Assembly (NCBI GenBank): GCA_030272155.1
Contig: CP126192.1
Location: forward strand, 6,296,501-6,360,500
Length of the DNA stretch: 64,000 nt
Source of the DNA: Tetradesmus obliquus
Lineage: Eukaryota > Chlorophyta > Chlorophyceae > Sphaeropleales > Scenedesmaceae
Direction: 5' to 3'
In this document: positions 1 to 12,376 of the stretch, piece by piece
Position numbering within the stretch: the first letter of the stretch is position 1
How the letters are laid out: the number at the start of each line of letters is the position of its first letter
Made by a program: the position numbers and the translations under genes
Notes under the pieces: generated by a model
Told to the model about the DNA's origin: nothing
Databases searched by the model: none
Seen by the model: the letters and a program-made list of their open reading frames with translations, nothing else

Positions 1-2400
1 TCGGCATATGACTGCTGAGTGAATGACAATGCTGTGTGGGGAGCTGTGTCAGCCTGAAATGTGCACGTGGCGTAGAAGCTGATGCCCTGTGTGTGCTGCT
101 GCTGTGTGATGCAACTGCTGAACTAGCAGGGTCGCTGCCCGCTGCAATGCGTGGAGGCGTGGATTCATCAAGACAAGCCTGTCCTGCAAGCATTTAATGC
201 AGAGAAGCAGCACCAAACCGGGCCCAAGATGCGTGCTGCCAGTGCAACTCTGACAAACTTGAGGCGGCAAGACGACGGATACAGATGTATAATGTCTGTT
301 TACACAGGCTGCACTTGATCTTCACTAAAAGCACTGGCAGAGATACATATACATCAGCAAGTGCACGCAACTCCACCCCCAACCTGAGTGTGTGTCGGTG
401 GTTGTGCTGCTGACGTTGTGCTGGGAAGCGAAGCACCGAGTCCAAGCCACACCCCATGGCAGCCGCCCAGAGAACTCCACCAGTCCTGCAGGAAGAGCTG
501 CTGGGTGCAGGCAGAAAACCGCAAAACTATCCCAACTCCACAACACAGCAGTCTTGGCAGAACTTGAACTGCGCTCATAGCACACACGACTCCTCTGTGT
601 ATGTTGTCCTCTGCATCCACTGACCCTTGTTTCTTGTCCGAAGTTAGCCTCTTGCCTGACAAAAGCTAGCCTGCCCAATGTTGATCGCCTCAGCACTCGC
701 CTGTGAGCGTCTTCCTTCTGACCAGCCTCTTAGACAACCCCATGCCGACACCTCGTGAAGCCGCCATTGAGCCTCCCTCCACATCTCCATGCACTCAGAA
801 CCTATCCCTTGAGCCCCTTCCTCCTCCCGTAGCTATTCGCCAACAGCAAAGTTGAGACGAGCGAACGATCACTGGGTGGTGACGACACGAAGGATGTGCA
901 CACGACTCTTGCGCAGACGTTGGACGGCCTTGACACTCAACAGATGCCTCACCAGAAGGGCTGTAACGCAGATCCTAGCAGCTGCCAAGGTGAGCAAACG
1001 CCACAGCAGGAGGCCAGCCGGATGCGCCAGTAGGAGCTCGCCTAGGTTGCAGGAGGGTACCTGCGAAAAAGGCAGCGGCAAAGGCAGAGCAGGCAGCCCT
1101 CCCGACACCCCTAGAATACACTTGTTACCCAACACCCCTGCCATATAACCGCTACCCAGTACTACTTATGCCTTATGGCTGCTGTGTGCGTGCATTTGCA
1201 ACCATACCATGCGCAGCTATCACCTGAGTGCTGCGGTGAGCCGAGGGTAGTGCGTGTACTGCGGTGACAGATGCCGCTGTTGCTGCTGGGAGTCCCTTCT
1301 GCTGCTACAGTATGCTACAAAGTTGATCCGCCTGGACTGCTGCACACCATATTGTCTCGTTTAAAGCGCATCAGTTGCTGTGGAGCTTATGCAGCCTGGA
1401 GCGGGAAACTGCTGTGAACACCATTGGAACTTCTGTAGACGATGTGGCTAATGCAGCTGGGCCTCATCCGCGCTCGAAGACCTTCGGTAGTGCACTGGCA
1501 GGCCTGCCTGCTGCTGACCTAGGTGCTGAACTGGCCTTGTTTGCTGCCCATGCTGCTGCTGTCGTGGACATGACTCCTGGGGCGAGGGCGACTTGCTGAG
1601 CTTGGCCCCGCATACGATGACAAAACTACTTTGCTGCTGTTGTGTTCTGCGAGGGTGCTGTCTTCATGCAGTGGTGTGATGAGACGGACGAAGGCGACGA
1701 CAGAGCCGTAGGTCAAAGGGACGTGGACGCTGCGGACTCTACAAAATGAATGCGGATATATATAGATGAACCTGTGGGATAGGGAGAGGGCAGCGAGGCA
1801 CACAAAGGAGCGCGACAGGGGTCCATGCAGAGCATCCACAGGCAGCACTGACAACATTTTAGCCTGCATACAGACAGACAAAAGCCCGGTTGTTGGTGTG
1901 ACGCGTGTCGCCAGTAGTGAAGCCTCGCGATGGGCCAGCTGCAGAGCATCTTGGGCAGCGGCGAAGACAAAGGCCCAGGGAAGGTATGCGGGCCGTCAGT
2001 AGGTGGTGTTCGCCCAGCTTGAGTAAGGTTGGTGCAGCTCCAGCCCTCCTGCAGTGCTTGGTCCAGGCGAAGACTTCCAGGCGAGTAAACGATTCTTAAA
2101 ATGCAGGGTTACAACATGACTAAGAAACATAAGAAAGATAGTAAATCAACCAAACGGAATAGTCATACAGGGCCCTCAGTCGGGGTACTTATAGCGAGGA
2201 AGGTGTCCGGAACGAGGTTCAGGAGCTGCAGTGTTGCGGCAGAACATTTGATGTCGTCTTCTCAAAGTAAAATTTTCAAGTTTGAGCCTGGCGTTTGCTG
2301 CTGTGCTCGGGGTTGCCACGAACCTGCATCAAGTCCAGTGGTCCCTGGCTGGGACCAAAGTCCTGCCATACCAAGCTAGTTGCGGGGATCGCTGTCTTTA
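1..2400. other. Left flank without a confident gene
   Basis: No reading frame here shows a recognisable domain or a convincing chain of exons. Strand composition is mixed: the first 250 bases are rich in G and T on the plus strand and 300-830 is rich in A and C. Short open frames occur at 852-1148, 1375-1599, 1766-2002 and 2101-2379 (+), but they have no domain, no signal peptide and no supporting splice phase. One possible first exon at 1930-1983 is listed separately. Confidence 0.5.
1930..1983 (+). CDS. Possible short first coding exon (weak)
   Basis: An ATG opens 18 codons (MGQLQSILGSGEDKGPGK) that end exactly at a GTATGC donor-like site. The Met-Gly start could allow N-myristoylation if it is expressed. 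A candidate following exon after the CTGCAG near 2047-2056 would add only about 14 codons before a TAA, so the whole could be a truncated or chance gene. I do not recognise a family. Confidence 0.15.
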
Positions 2401-5400
2401 GCACAGCTGCTTGAACAGCCTCATGGTCAGATGAACAGCTTGCTGTAAATCAGTGGCGCAGCAAGATAGCCACAGCAACATGCATGGGACCCACTGCCAT
2501 TGCAGTGCACAGAGTTGAAGCTGGGATTTTACTCTGCTGCAGCAGTTGCATGCGTCACGTACACGACAGGGCACACCGTGACCCAGCCAGTCGTACAGTA
2601 CTGCACAGGTGCAAATCCCCCCGGACCCATCGTGCACGCCTTGGTGGCAGCGAGCACACAGGTCAAGTGCCAGGTCATCACCGCGACAGCATCTGCACAA
2701 CTCTGGCACTGCTGCCCAACACGCCCAGCAGCAGGGAACCTTCTGCTTCCTGCCACCCCGGCTCCATCATGCAGCGCAGCATGGCTTGGCAAGCCCAGCA
2801 CATTGCTGGCCCCTGCCCTGACTGTCATGTTGCCACCGGTGCCTGACTCAGGAGTCGGACTCGACATTCGCCATCAAGTCGGGCATCTTCTCATGCCGCA
2901 CAGATGCAACGTTCCATAGGCAACGTGCAGGCAAAACCTTTGAACAAGCATCTCTGCTTGGCAGAATGACACGCTCTCTGAGGCTCAAAACTGTGAAGGT
3001 GTGCACAGCAAGAAAAACACAATACCACCACCACCACGACAAACGCCGCTTGTCAGCGGAGCAACAAACAATGCCACTGGTCAAATATCTAGTCAAATGG
3101 AAAGTATTCAAAGCTGCAAATGCCTAGTCAAAATGATGCTGTTTCAACTTGCATATTCTTCTAGTCAATCAGAAAGTACACGATGATGTACACAAACGCT
3201 GCGCTGCACACTCCGTGTGGATCAAATGAAATCAAACGCTGCACCACACTGCATCAATTGACGCTCTGCACTTATTATGCCTCAGAGAGCGGCCACCTGC
3301 CAATAGTAGCTGCTTGCTTGCAATGCATATGTGGCTTGCCGTGACACCGCACTCTGCCAATCACTGCACACCTGATGCGCCAGGTTGTGCAGTGCGTCAT
3401 GTGCCAGTCGCCGACATCCTGCAGCCCAGCGCGGTTCTTAGAAGCCCCAGGGCTGCCACAGTGGCCCTTACGCAACATGCACACCACAGCCTGCCTTTCA
3501 ACTAGCCCCCCACTGCACACAATGACACGTACCCGCCACAACCCATTGCAGCTCTGCCGGTGCACTTCAAACAGGCTGTGCCGCATTCAAAAAGGGCCTT
3601 GGCGCTGTTGGATCTTCGGCATAACACCGATGCTGCCAGCTCTACTCAAACCGCATAGGCCTGCACAATGTGGCGACGCAGCAGTGCGCGACTGCAGACG
3701 TATGCACAGCCAGCGCACAGCAGACGCAGGATCAAAATGTACACAAGACTGTTGCAAAGACTGCTGCAAACACAAGAGGTCGTTCACTGCCAAAGGCAGA
3801 GCAGAGCATGACTATTGGATCAGTTCGCTACCCCATGTGGTCAACGTATGCATGTGGCTGTACAAGGCCAAGCTGTCACGGCCGCAATCACGGCTCTGAA
3901 CACTTCTGCATGACTGGAGCAAGTACAGTAGTCAAAGTAAACAAATTACGACAGGGTCAGTCAGGCGATCTGCTAGGGTCACGGCGCACGCCAGTCACTG
4001 GTCAATTTGAACAATCAACGCTATTCAACGCTACTCAGCTGTTCAACGTGTCAGTCAAAACTCCCAGGATGTCAGGTGACAACAAATGCATAAGAACCAT
4101 GGCGCATCCTGACAAACGCTGCCCCACCAAACCAAGCAGCTGAGCAGCAGCAGCAGCAGCAGCCACAGTGAAAGCAGCATCGTGGTGTAGCTGCGCCAGT
4201 AGTTTGGAGAGTGCACATTTGCGACTCACGTAGCGCATCTCCCATGACATGGGGACCAGATCACCAAACATGAGCTGCGATGGCCGCAGGCAGCAGCCTG
4301 TGATGGCATACACACGCGCTGCAGTCGGTACAAACACACGCATGCATAATCAATCAGTCCAGCCTGCAGCAGCCTTGCATCAGCCACCCGACAGCAGGCA
4401 ACCCTGCAGCCAAGGCGGCAGATCCGAACAGACACTGCACAACACAGCTGCAGAATCTCCCGTAGCACATGCATGCGCACATTTCAGTGCAACAAACGCG
4501 CATGCCCTGCCCATGCTGCGCAGCGCATAGCTCAGGAGCAGCATCTGCTGAGAAGGGCAGTTGCGCAGCACACCCAGAGGCGCCCACTGCCTCAAAGTCA
4601 CAACGAGCAAGGAGGTGTCAACATAGTAAGCAGCCCTATGCTGGGCATGCAGACAGCGCACACAGCTCCCATTCTTTGTATATGTGCTGCCGCGAGCCCT
4701 GCACAGCATGCAGGCATGCACATGCCTGGCAAGAGCATACAGCGCAGCAGCAGCAGCAGCAACACAGTCAAACAGCCCCAAGGGGCCACATGTGTTGCTG
4801 CCCCGGTTGCAAGGGCTGTCTGTGTGTATACAAACCCAATGAGACGGTGAACAGGGCTGCCAGCCCCGATGATTCACCGCTTGGGTGCGCTGAAGCACAG
4901 CTTCTTAGGTACAAAACCGACTGTTCCAAAGACAACAAGCAAGCACACACATATGCAAGTCAGCTGACTCGACAAGAGCAGCACACACTGCGGCAGTACT
5001 GGCTGCAGGACAAAAATCAACTACCTCAATGCCCAAAGTTTGCTTGGATGAGAGCAACATCAGCACCCGCCGCGCGCACAGTGGGCATCAAAGGACAAAA
5101 CTGCTGCCAGCAGCACCAAGGTATGGACTGTCCAAAAATAGTCTAAAGGCGGAGTCAAGAAGCAATGCAGCCAGCAACAGCTGCGACAACAACAGCTACT
5201 CTACTGGCCGCAGCCTGTCTGCTGCAGCACACTGCAGCACCAAGCAACAAGCGGCAACAACAGAACAGTACGCGAGACGACAATGAAAAGAACACTTCAG
5301 CAAGGACAGTCAACGTTCTAAGTGCATCCCAAGTGTCAAGGCACGATGTGCTCACTGCATGGTATGCGCACTGGCAATGCAAGCATTCGCAGGTGCGTCG

Positions 5401-6148
5401 TGCCGTTATGGGTTTGGTGGGTGTTGACAAACACCCAGAGCTGTCACCAGGAAGCAAAATGCCAAGACTCCAAAGATGAGACACAGGAAAAGCACATGCC
5501 TGCCTGCAAGGCCAGCAGGCAGCGCTTGCACAGCAATCTGATGCACGGCCACTGCTTGTGTGCCAAGCAGCAGGCAACAGCACTTGAACCAGCGTGCACA
5601 CCAAAGCACGGTACTGACGGCACACAGCGCCAACATACCGCTGCAAGGTACATGCACACTAGGGAGAGGGACGCAGCAGTGCCTGCAAGTCGACACCCAC
5701 TGTTCATGGTGTGCAGATGCACAAGATGCAGAGAACCCACTCTGTTTCAGTTGAGACAACGTGCAACAGCGCAAGAGACTACAGCTCATGTGCATGCACA
5801 GCATCAGCTGCCTGCTACTGCTGTAGCCAGGTGATAGCTTGCCACAGCAGGCAGCTGACACAGAGCCACGGTCACAAGGTACGGATGGCAGAGCCCAAGG
5901 CTCCAACAAAACCTCCAGATTTGTCCGACCTTCGACACACACCCATGCACCTGCAGTATGGTGCAGTTGCCCCTGGCACATGCACGCGCCAGCAGCGCTA
6001 GCTCTCAGCAACACAAGCCCACGACACAACTCTGGGCCTTGCAACTCATCATCAACAACCGCTAGCAGCCCAGGCTACTTCAACCTTGAGCATACAAACC
6101 AACATTTCTCTGGTCAAGCACGTTTATCTAGTCAAGCATTGCACCACA
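2400..6148. other. A/C-rich tract downstream of the 6149-11288 gene, no supported ORF
   Basis: Over about 3.7 kb the plus strand is visibly enriched in A and C (many CACACA, GCACA and CAGCA stretches), so the minus strand is G/T-rich. The 3' flanks of the plus-strand genes in this window (after 28381 and after 35824) are G/T-rich on their sense strand, so this tract may be a long 3' untranslated or noncoding transcript of the minus-strand gene ending at 6149. The open frames inside it (for example 4469-5146 and 5322-5834) are repetitive and lack domains. TAGTCAA-like motifs cluster at 3090-3170 and recur near 6130. Confidence 0.4.
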
Positions 6149-7679
6149 TCAACCATCAGCCACTGCCGCACTCATTGCCTCAGCACCCACTGCCACACCA
6201 CCCGCCGCAATCAGCCCCGGCTGACACACCCCAGCCATCTCTACGTGCACACCCGCACCCAGCCCAGCAGCAGCAGCAGCAGCAGCAGGCTGGAAGCATT
6301 CCATTCCAGCGATCTCATTCAGGATCAGCCGCAGTTCCGGCAGGGCGCGGCGCCTGCAGCTGTCCTGCAGGTGTGGGTAGGTGATGGACAGCAGCCACTC
6401 CCTGTCCTGGGGGCTCATGCCTCGCAGGCTGCGCGTGAGCGCCAGGCGTGCCGCGCTGCCGGCACCCAGCAGGTTCATCACCTGCAGGCAGAAGAAACAC
6501 AGCAAAGTTAGATACGGCTCGGATGTAGCTGCGACAATTAGTTCGGTTGCGTTTTTGTGTGAGCTTGGCTGCCAGGCGCTGTGTGAGCAGCTGCTGCACG
6601 ATAAAGGTACAGCAGCGAGAAAGTGAACCAGACATGGAGCAGACCTTGAAACAAAACGACTACTGTTGCCCGCCTCTCTCGTACCTGCACGAGTGCCTTG
6701 CCCACCACCAAGAGGTTGTCCGCATCAGGCAGCAGCGGCCAGCCATCATCAACAGCTGCCGCTGCTGCTGCTGCTGCTGCTGGCGGGGCATCGGCTGCGT
6801 GGCTTGTCTGCATGTCAACAGCCTGCTGCGACACATGTCCCAATGCCGCTGCTGCTGCTGCTGATGTTGCGGCAACAGTGCCCTGCTGCTCAGCTTGCAG
6901 GGGCCAGTGCTGCTGAGCTTGTTGCGCTGCCTGCGCTGCATGAGTCAGCGCGGCCGGCAGTTGCGCCTGCAGCCCAGCAGACATGTGCCGCTCTAATGCA
7001 GCACTCTGCTGCAAGCTCCCACTGGTGTCGCCCTTACTGGCATCGCCCTTGCTGCTGGCAGCAGCTGTTGCTGCAGCTGCAGCAGCAGCAACAGCAGCAG
7101 CCGCTGCACCGCATGCAGGGCTGCAGCTGCTGGGCGTGCTACCTGGAGCGCTGTTGCTGCCGCCGCCCACCAGCAGCCTGCTGTGGCTGCTGCTGTTGCT
7201 GGTGGGGCTGCCCAGGTGCTGCTGCAGTGCAGGGCTCCAGTCTGGAGATAGCAGCATCGTGCCACTGAGCAAGTGCAAGCTGGCAGCCTTGCTACTGCCA
7301 CATGCGCCTGGCACAGCTGCTGCTGCTGCTGTCCTCGCATCAAGTGCGGCAGCTGCACTGGATGCGCCAGCTGCAGCTGACAGAGCTGCATAGCTGGCGC
7401 TCTGATCAGGCCACGCTGCATCAGCAGCCTGAGGCCACTGCACATTCCTGTGCTGCTGCAGGTGATTGCCAGCGTCAGCAGCTGCTTGCTGCTTTGCTGG
7501 CAGCCTTGCTACACGCTTGACTACTGCTACTGCTCCTCCTATGCCACCTTGCTCCTCATGCTGCTGCGCAAGGGCCATTACGTCATCACTGCGGCTGCTG
7601 CTGGCCACATCCCTGCCATGCTTGGTGGCAGCCGCTGCCATTGCCGAAGCCGTCACACTGCCAAATGTACCGCCAGGCA

Positions 7680-7732
<53 letters not shown>

Positions 7733-9040
7733 GCTGCAGCGCATCCGTACAAGTAGGGCGCTGACAGCTGCCATGCTGCAGCCGCCGCCTGCTCTGCCAG
7801 GTGCTGCTGCTGCTGCTGCAGGCTGTACTGCTGGTATGAGGTTGCATACCCAAGATGCGCATGCGACGCGTGCTGCAGCATCGTGTTGCCAGCAGCTGCT
7901 GCAGCTGCTGCTGCAGCCTCCCAGCTGCACAGCTCCGCAGCTGCCCCAAAGCCCCCAATATGCATACGAGAAGCTTCGTCACACTGCACAGGCTGCAAGC
8001 ATCCCCCAGCCTCCAGCTGCTGCTGCTCCTGCTGCTGCTGCTGCTGCTGGTGGTGGTGCTGCTGCTGCTGCTGCTGCTGGCGGCTCCAAGAGGGGCTGCC
8101 ACTGTGTGAAGTTGTCCTGCGCCGCTTGGGGTGCACCTGCCAGCTCTCTAGCTGCACCTCTCTGCCCTTGGAGCCCTGCCTCGTCAGCGCCTCCCAAGGC
8201 GGCCTGGCAGGTGCAGAGGCGCAGCTGCTGGGGTGCTGCTGCTGTTGCCACTCATTGGGCTGGTCTGGCATGTGGGCCAGCCGTGGGCCATGTAGCAGCT
8301 GGCCGCTGCTGCTGCCAGGTGAAAAGCCAGGTGCCACATCTGCAGGGAGCAGCGCTGCTGGGTGGATCGAGCCATCCAGTGCTGCTGCTGCTGCTGCATG
8401 ATCTGGCACCTGCAGGTGCGCAGCGTTGCCAGGCTGTGCCAGACTGCCTTGGTCGGCTGCTGCTGGTCTGCTTGGCTGCTGCTCAGACGCAGCTGCCGCG
8501 CTGGCGGCAGCAGCAGCAGCAGCGGCAGCAGCTGACTCAGCCAAGCTGAGGTTGCCGCAGCTGCCAACAGCTTGCAGCTGAGCAGCATGGTCTGCCAGCA
8601 GCCACAAGCCTGCATCACTGCCCGGAGCAACACCTGCAGCCGCCAAGGCAGCTCCAGGGTGACTGGCTGCTGCTGCTGCTGCATCGCCAGCACAGATGCT
8701 GCTGCTTGGCTTTGCTGCTGGTGCTTCAGCAGGTAATTTATGACTGTGAGCTTTGGGTGACCTGCCTGTTGCGCCAGGCAGAGGCTGCAAGCTGCTAGTG
8801 CCGAGCGTTTCTGCTGCTGCTGCTGCTGCAAACTCAGCTGCCTGCTGCTGCTGCTGCTGACTCAACACCAAGCCAGCAGTTGCTTCAGGCACGCTGCTGC
8901 TGCGCAAGACAGCTGGAGGTACAGCTGGCTGCGCTGCCACCACGCTGCTTGCCATGCCTTCCAGCAGGTCATGTGGCTGCAGGAGCCCTGCAAGCAGCCT
9001 ACTGCTGCCAGACTGCCGTCCAGCAGCTGTGTCAGACACC

Positions 9041-9087
<47 letters not shown>

Positions 9088-11288
9088 AGGCACCTCCAGC
9101 GCTGCTGTCGCGGCCGCTGCAGCAGCTGCTAGGTACTGCTGGTGCTGCTCTGCAGAGTGAGCACCTCTGCTGCTGCAAGCGGACACTTCGCCAGGCACTG
9201 CAGCGGCATCAATCATGCAGGTATCGCGCTGCTGCTCTGCAGCTGCTTCGCACTGCACATCCTGCTGTGCTTGGCGTGCTTCCAGAACAGCAGCCGCTTG
9301 TGCCAGCCTGTGGCTGCCCTTTACTGCCTGCTGTTGCTCTGCATGCAGTTGCACTTGCTGCGTGCCAAGAGCCACTGCTGGCTCCTGCAACTGCGGCGGC
9401 GCTGTTGCTGCGCTGCTGGCTTCCGCCTGCTGCTCGCCCTGCTGCGGAGCTGCTGCAGTGTTGGTGGACATGCTGGCTGGCCTGCTGCTGCCTTGCCCAG
9501 TGTCTATGTTGAGCCTCACCACCTGCTGCTCGGGCAGCAGCTCCAGCGTCACAAAAGAGCCGCTGAAAGACTTGAGCAGCTGCGACAGCCCTGACAGGTA
9601 GAACACCGGCTCAGCCTGCAGCATATAAATATGCACCACATAGCAGCAGAGCATTGGGGTGAGGAATCTATGTGATGCACACAACGGGTGATTGCGATGC
9701 CAGGCAAGTCCCTAGCCTGCCGGACTATTAGGAGCAGCGGCATGCGGCATGCACCAGGCACCGCCTGCAGCAACGCATGCACAACCGCAAGTAGACGGGC
9801 AATTCAACGCAAAGCCGCACACGCCGCACACCTTGGCTTTGGTGAGGATGATTTTCGCCGCGCATGCGATGTAGCTGTCCGCGCTGTCCACAAAGATGTG
9901 TGCCGTCACATCCTGCGGCGCCAGGCGCTGCAGAATGGCTGGCCACTGCGCGCGCAACTGCTTCTTTGGGATGTTGATGTTGGGCCCGCTGATCTGCAGC
10001 CGGCCCTCTTTGCGCATCACCGCGGTCTGCGCAGCAGCCAACAAGCAAGTGAACGACATGTGATTTACGCAAGCGAGTGATATGAGCCGTCCGTTGCCCC
10101 CCTGCCCTCACATCGCAAGCGTACAGACATGCAGGACTTACTATGGTGACGCATGTGACCTCAAAATCACACAACGTTGAGGTTAAACCTCAACATTAAG
10201 GTAACAGCGTTGACACCTCAGACGAGCCATCGCAGCAGCATCAGCAGAGCAACAGCGAGCCCACGCACCTGCGCAAACTTGAGCGCCGCCGCCTCCACGG
10301 CGCGCTGCAGCTCCGCGCGCCGCGCCGGCTCTGCGCTGCAGTACTTGTCCTGCAAGCCTTGCGTGGCGATAGCCACAGTGACGGTGCTGTCTGCTGTCTT
10401 GTCCACATGCGTGATGACTGGCTCCTTGTAAGCCTTGAAGATGAACTGCAGGCCCAGCAGCCAGTGGTCCTGCCCATTGGTGGCATACACCTGGTCCCCA
10501 GGATGCGTGTTGCAACGCAGGAAGACAGAGGCAGACAGCGGACAGCACTCGCGTCAGGGGCTGTCGACGGCAGTTGCTTTGGAAGCTTGGCTGGGAAATC
10601 TCTGGCATGCAGCAGCCAGCCATGATGTAACATCAGCATGCACAGCATGGCGTGTCCTTGCTTGCAGGAAAGCACGTGAGGCTCCCCAAAATCAAAACAC
10701 CAGGCAATCAGTACAGATATGTGGTTGCTACGCATAGCCAATAGCCTGCTGCTCCAGACTTGTGCTGCAGGCCAACAGCCCAGGCGCAGCTCGCGCACTG
10801 CTGCAGCTGTGCATGCACTTGCATCCAAGGTGCGTACGCATGAAACAGACACCGCCTCCCGCCTGCTGTGTCGCACCTGCCCTGGCAGCACTGTGTCCAG
10901 TGCCTTGCCGTCCACACATGCCACAACCGACACGTTCTGTGGCAGCGGCCTGCTGGAGAAGTGCAGCTCAACAAAGGACTTGTGCAGGTGGACCTGCAGC
11001 CAGACACACAGGGTGGCAGCACACAGGTCAGGGTGGAGTTGAGATGGAGTGCAAGCCGCAGTGCAGACTCTCCAATGACATAGAACGGATGACCGGGAGA
11101 TACCAAGCTGCACATAAGTGCATCATGCACTGCATGTGCACAATCTGAGAACGTGCAGGAACCACAGTGCTGATGCAGCACGTCGGCTTGTCGACGCTGT
11201 TGCTCGGACAGGACTCACCAGCCCTGACGATGGTTTGGCACCCCTCATGAAGATATACGCCCCCGGCCCCGCTCTGGCTGCTGCTCAT
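6149..11288 (-). CDS. Unrecognised protein with large Gln/Ala-rich exon
   Basis: I do not recognise the family. My model has seven exons: 11219-11288 (ATG, starts MSSSQSGAGGVYLHEG), 11104-11129 (weakest), 10877-10993, 10269-10490, 9832-10026, 6685-9615 and 6149-6481, giving about 1297 aa. The exons at 10993-9832 read like a folded domain, for example LHKSFVELHFSSRPLPQ, DHWLLGLQFIFKAYKEP and GRLQISGPNINIPKKQL. The next exon opens with EPVFYLSGLSQLLKSF and then becomes 900 residues of poly-Gln, poly-Ala and Ser runs. The last exon (LLGAGSAARLALTRSL, MSPQDREWLLSITYPH) looks structured again. All junctions are GT-AG and phases agree. A 29-nt intron would be needed if exon 2 continued to 11023, so its end is uncertain. 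The long low-complexity linker is typical of algal regulatory or scaffold proteins, but no function is claimed. Confidence 0.6.
7681..7731. repeat. (CTG)17 microsatellite, poly-Gln in the minus-strand gene
   Basis: Seventeen uninterrupted CTG units on the plus strand read as CAG, hence poly-Gln, in the frame of the 6149-11288 gene. The run is the longest pure triplet tract in that gene and should vary in length between strains. Confidence 0.9.
9042..9086. repeat. (CTG)15 microsatellite, poly-Ala in the minus-strand gene
   Basis: Fifteen CTG units on the plus strand. In the coding frame of the minus-strand gene the same triplet is read as GCA, giving poly-Ala rather than poly-Gln. The same DNA repeat therefore encodes different homopolymers within one exon. 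Confidence 0.85.
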
Positions 11289-12376
11289 TTCAGAGCATAC
11301 CCCCCACCAGCGACAACCCAGCTCTGTCTTGCCGACAGCCGACAGCGATCTGTGACGCTTGCGTACGTACAACAGCTGATAGATGGCTGCTACAGCTTGC
11401 GCACAATTTCCGCAAGCCCCCTTGCAAGGAGCTGGAGGGGTGACTCCTAATCCAGCAAGCACACACGTGTCGCAGTTCCGTTTATGCTACAATTTGTGAA
11501 GAATGACCTATCACAAGCATCACCTAGCGACTAGCAGGCGTGCATGCAAATCCTGCTGCTGACGTGGTGCCGATAGAAAGATCCGCTGAAAGCTGCAAAT
11601 GTAAACATGCACAGACGTACTAGCAAGTTTCCATCCCGGCATGTTGTTCCCCGCGGCCCGGCCTTGAACTTCCCCGCTGCACGTATCACCGGTGAGTGAA
11701 CCCGAATGGCAGGGACCACCAGTGAGTGCGGGCCTGCGGGGCCCCTCTCGTCCTATCGGGCAGTATGTTGCCATTAGACATGTTGATCAGAGCATTGTTG
11801 CAGGCGTTGCACCGGCAGACTGGCTTCCCAAGCACATCAAGCTGCTGCAGGCCCTGCAGAGTCCAGGAGTGTGCAGCGCTGCCAGCGCAAAGTTGGCAAA
11901 GCACAAGACAGCATCATGCATCACGGCCAGGGTGACAAAGTTGGCAAAGCACAAGACAGCCTCATGCATCACGGCCAGGGTCACATACAACAGATCATTT
12001 ACCACAGCTGCGCAGCCAGGAAGGGTCACATGTGCGAAGCTGTACAATGCAGCCATCAGGTGAGGGAGCTGCTTTCCACAGAGTCACCCAGATGCAGCAC
12101 TGCCAAGCAATGCATCGAGTAAGACGAAGATCACGAGTTTGTGCCTCACGGAGAATGCCGGTTGCCACAGCAACTCTACAAAAGCCGCCGCCAGTTTGAC
12201 AACGACTGCCACGCCGAGGCATCAGCCAACGCTGCCATGTTTGCGAAGCAATCAGCACGCATCCACCACACCACCATGTGAATTCCACCATCAACAATGC
12301 ATCCTTGACTAGTTCTCTGCCAGCGCACCCCTACCTATGAAACAACTACTGAACAGTACGCAGCTGCAACACTGCC
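11289..12376. other. Intergenic region between two minus-strand genes
   Basis: About 1.1 kb separating the start of the unrecognised gene at 11288 from the stop of the GLG1-like gene at 12377. It should hold the promoter of the former and the 3' untranslated region of the latter. It contains a 48-bp tandem duplication, listed separately. No coding exon with a domain was seen. Confidence 0.5.
11889..11984. repeat. 48-bp tandem duplication
   Basis: Two adjacent copies of a 48-base unit beginning AAAGTTGGCAAAGCACAAGA. They differ at only two or three positions. The open frame across it on the plus strand repeats a 16-residue peptide, but this is a consequence of the duplication and not evidence for a gene. 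Confidence 0.85.

Noticed and set aside
2101..2379. 92-codon open frame with a Lys/Ser-rich start
   Set aside because: No domain, no neighbouring exon in phase, and composition like the surrounding noncoding DNA.
7641..8549. Long plus-strand open frame (302 codons) antisense to the Gln/Ala-rich gene
   Set aside because: CTG repeats lack stops in all frames, so long shadow frames arise automatically. The minus strand has the phase-consistent splice junctions and structured flanking exons.
11692..12063. 123-codon open frame with an internal peptide repeat
   Set aside because: The peptide repeat is explained by the 48-bp DNA duplication; no other coding evidence.
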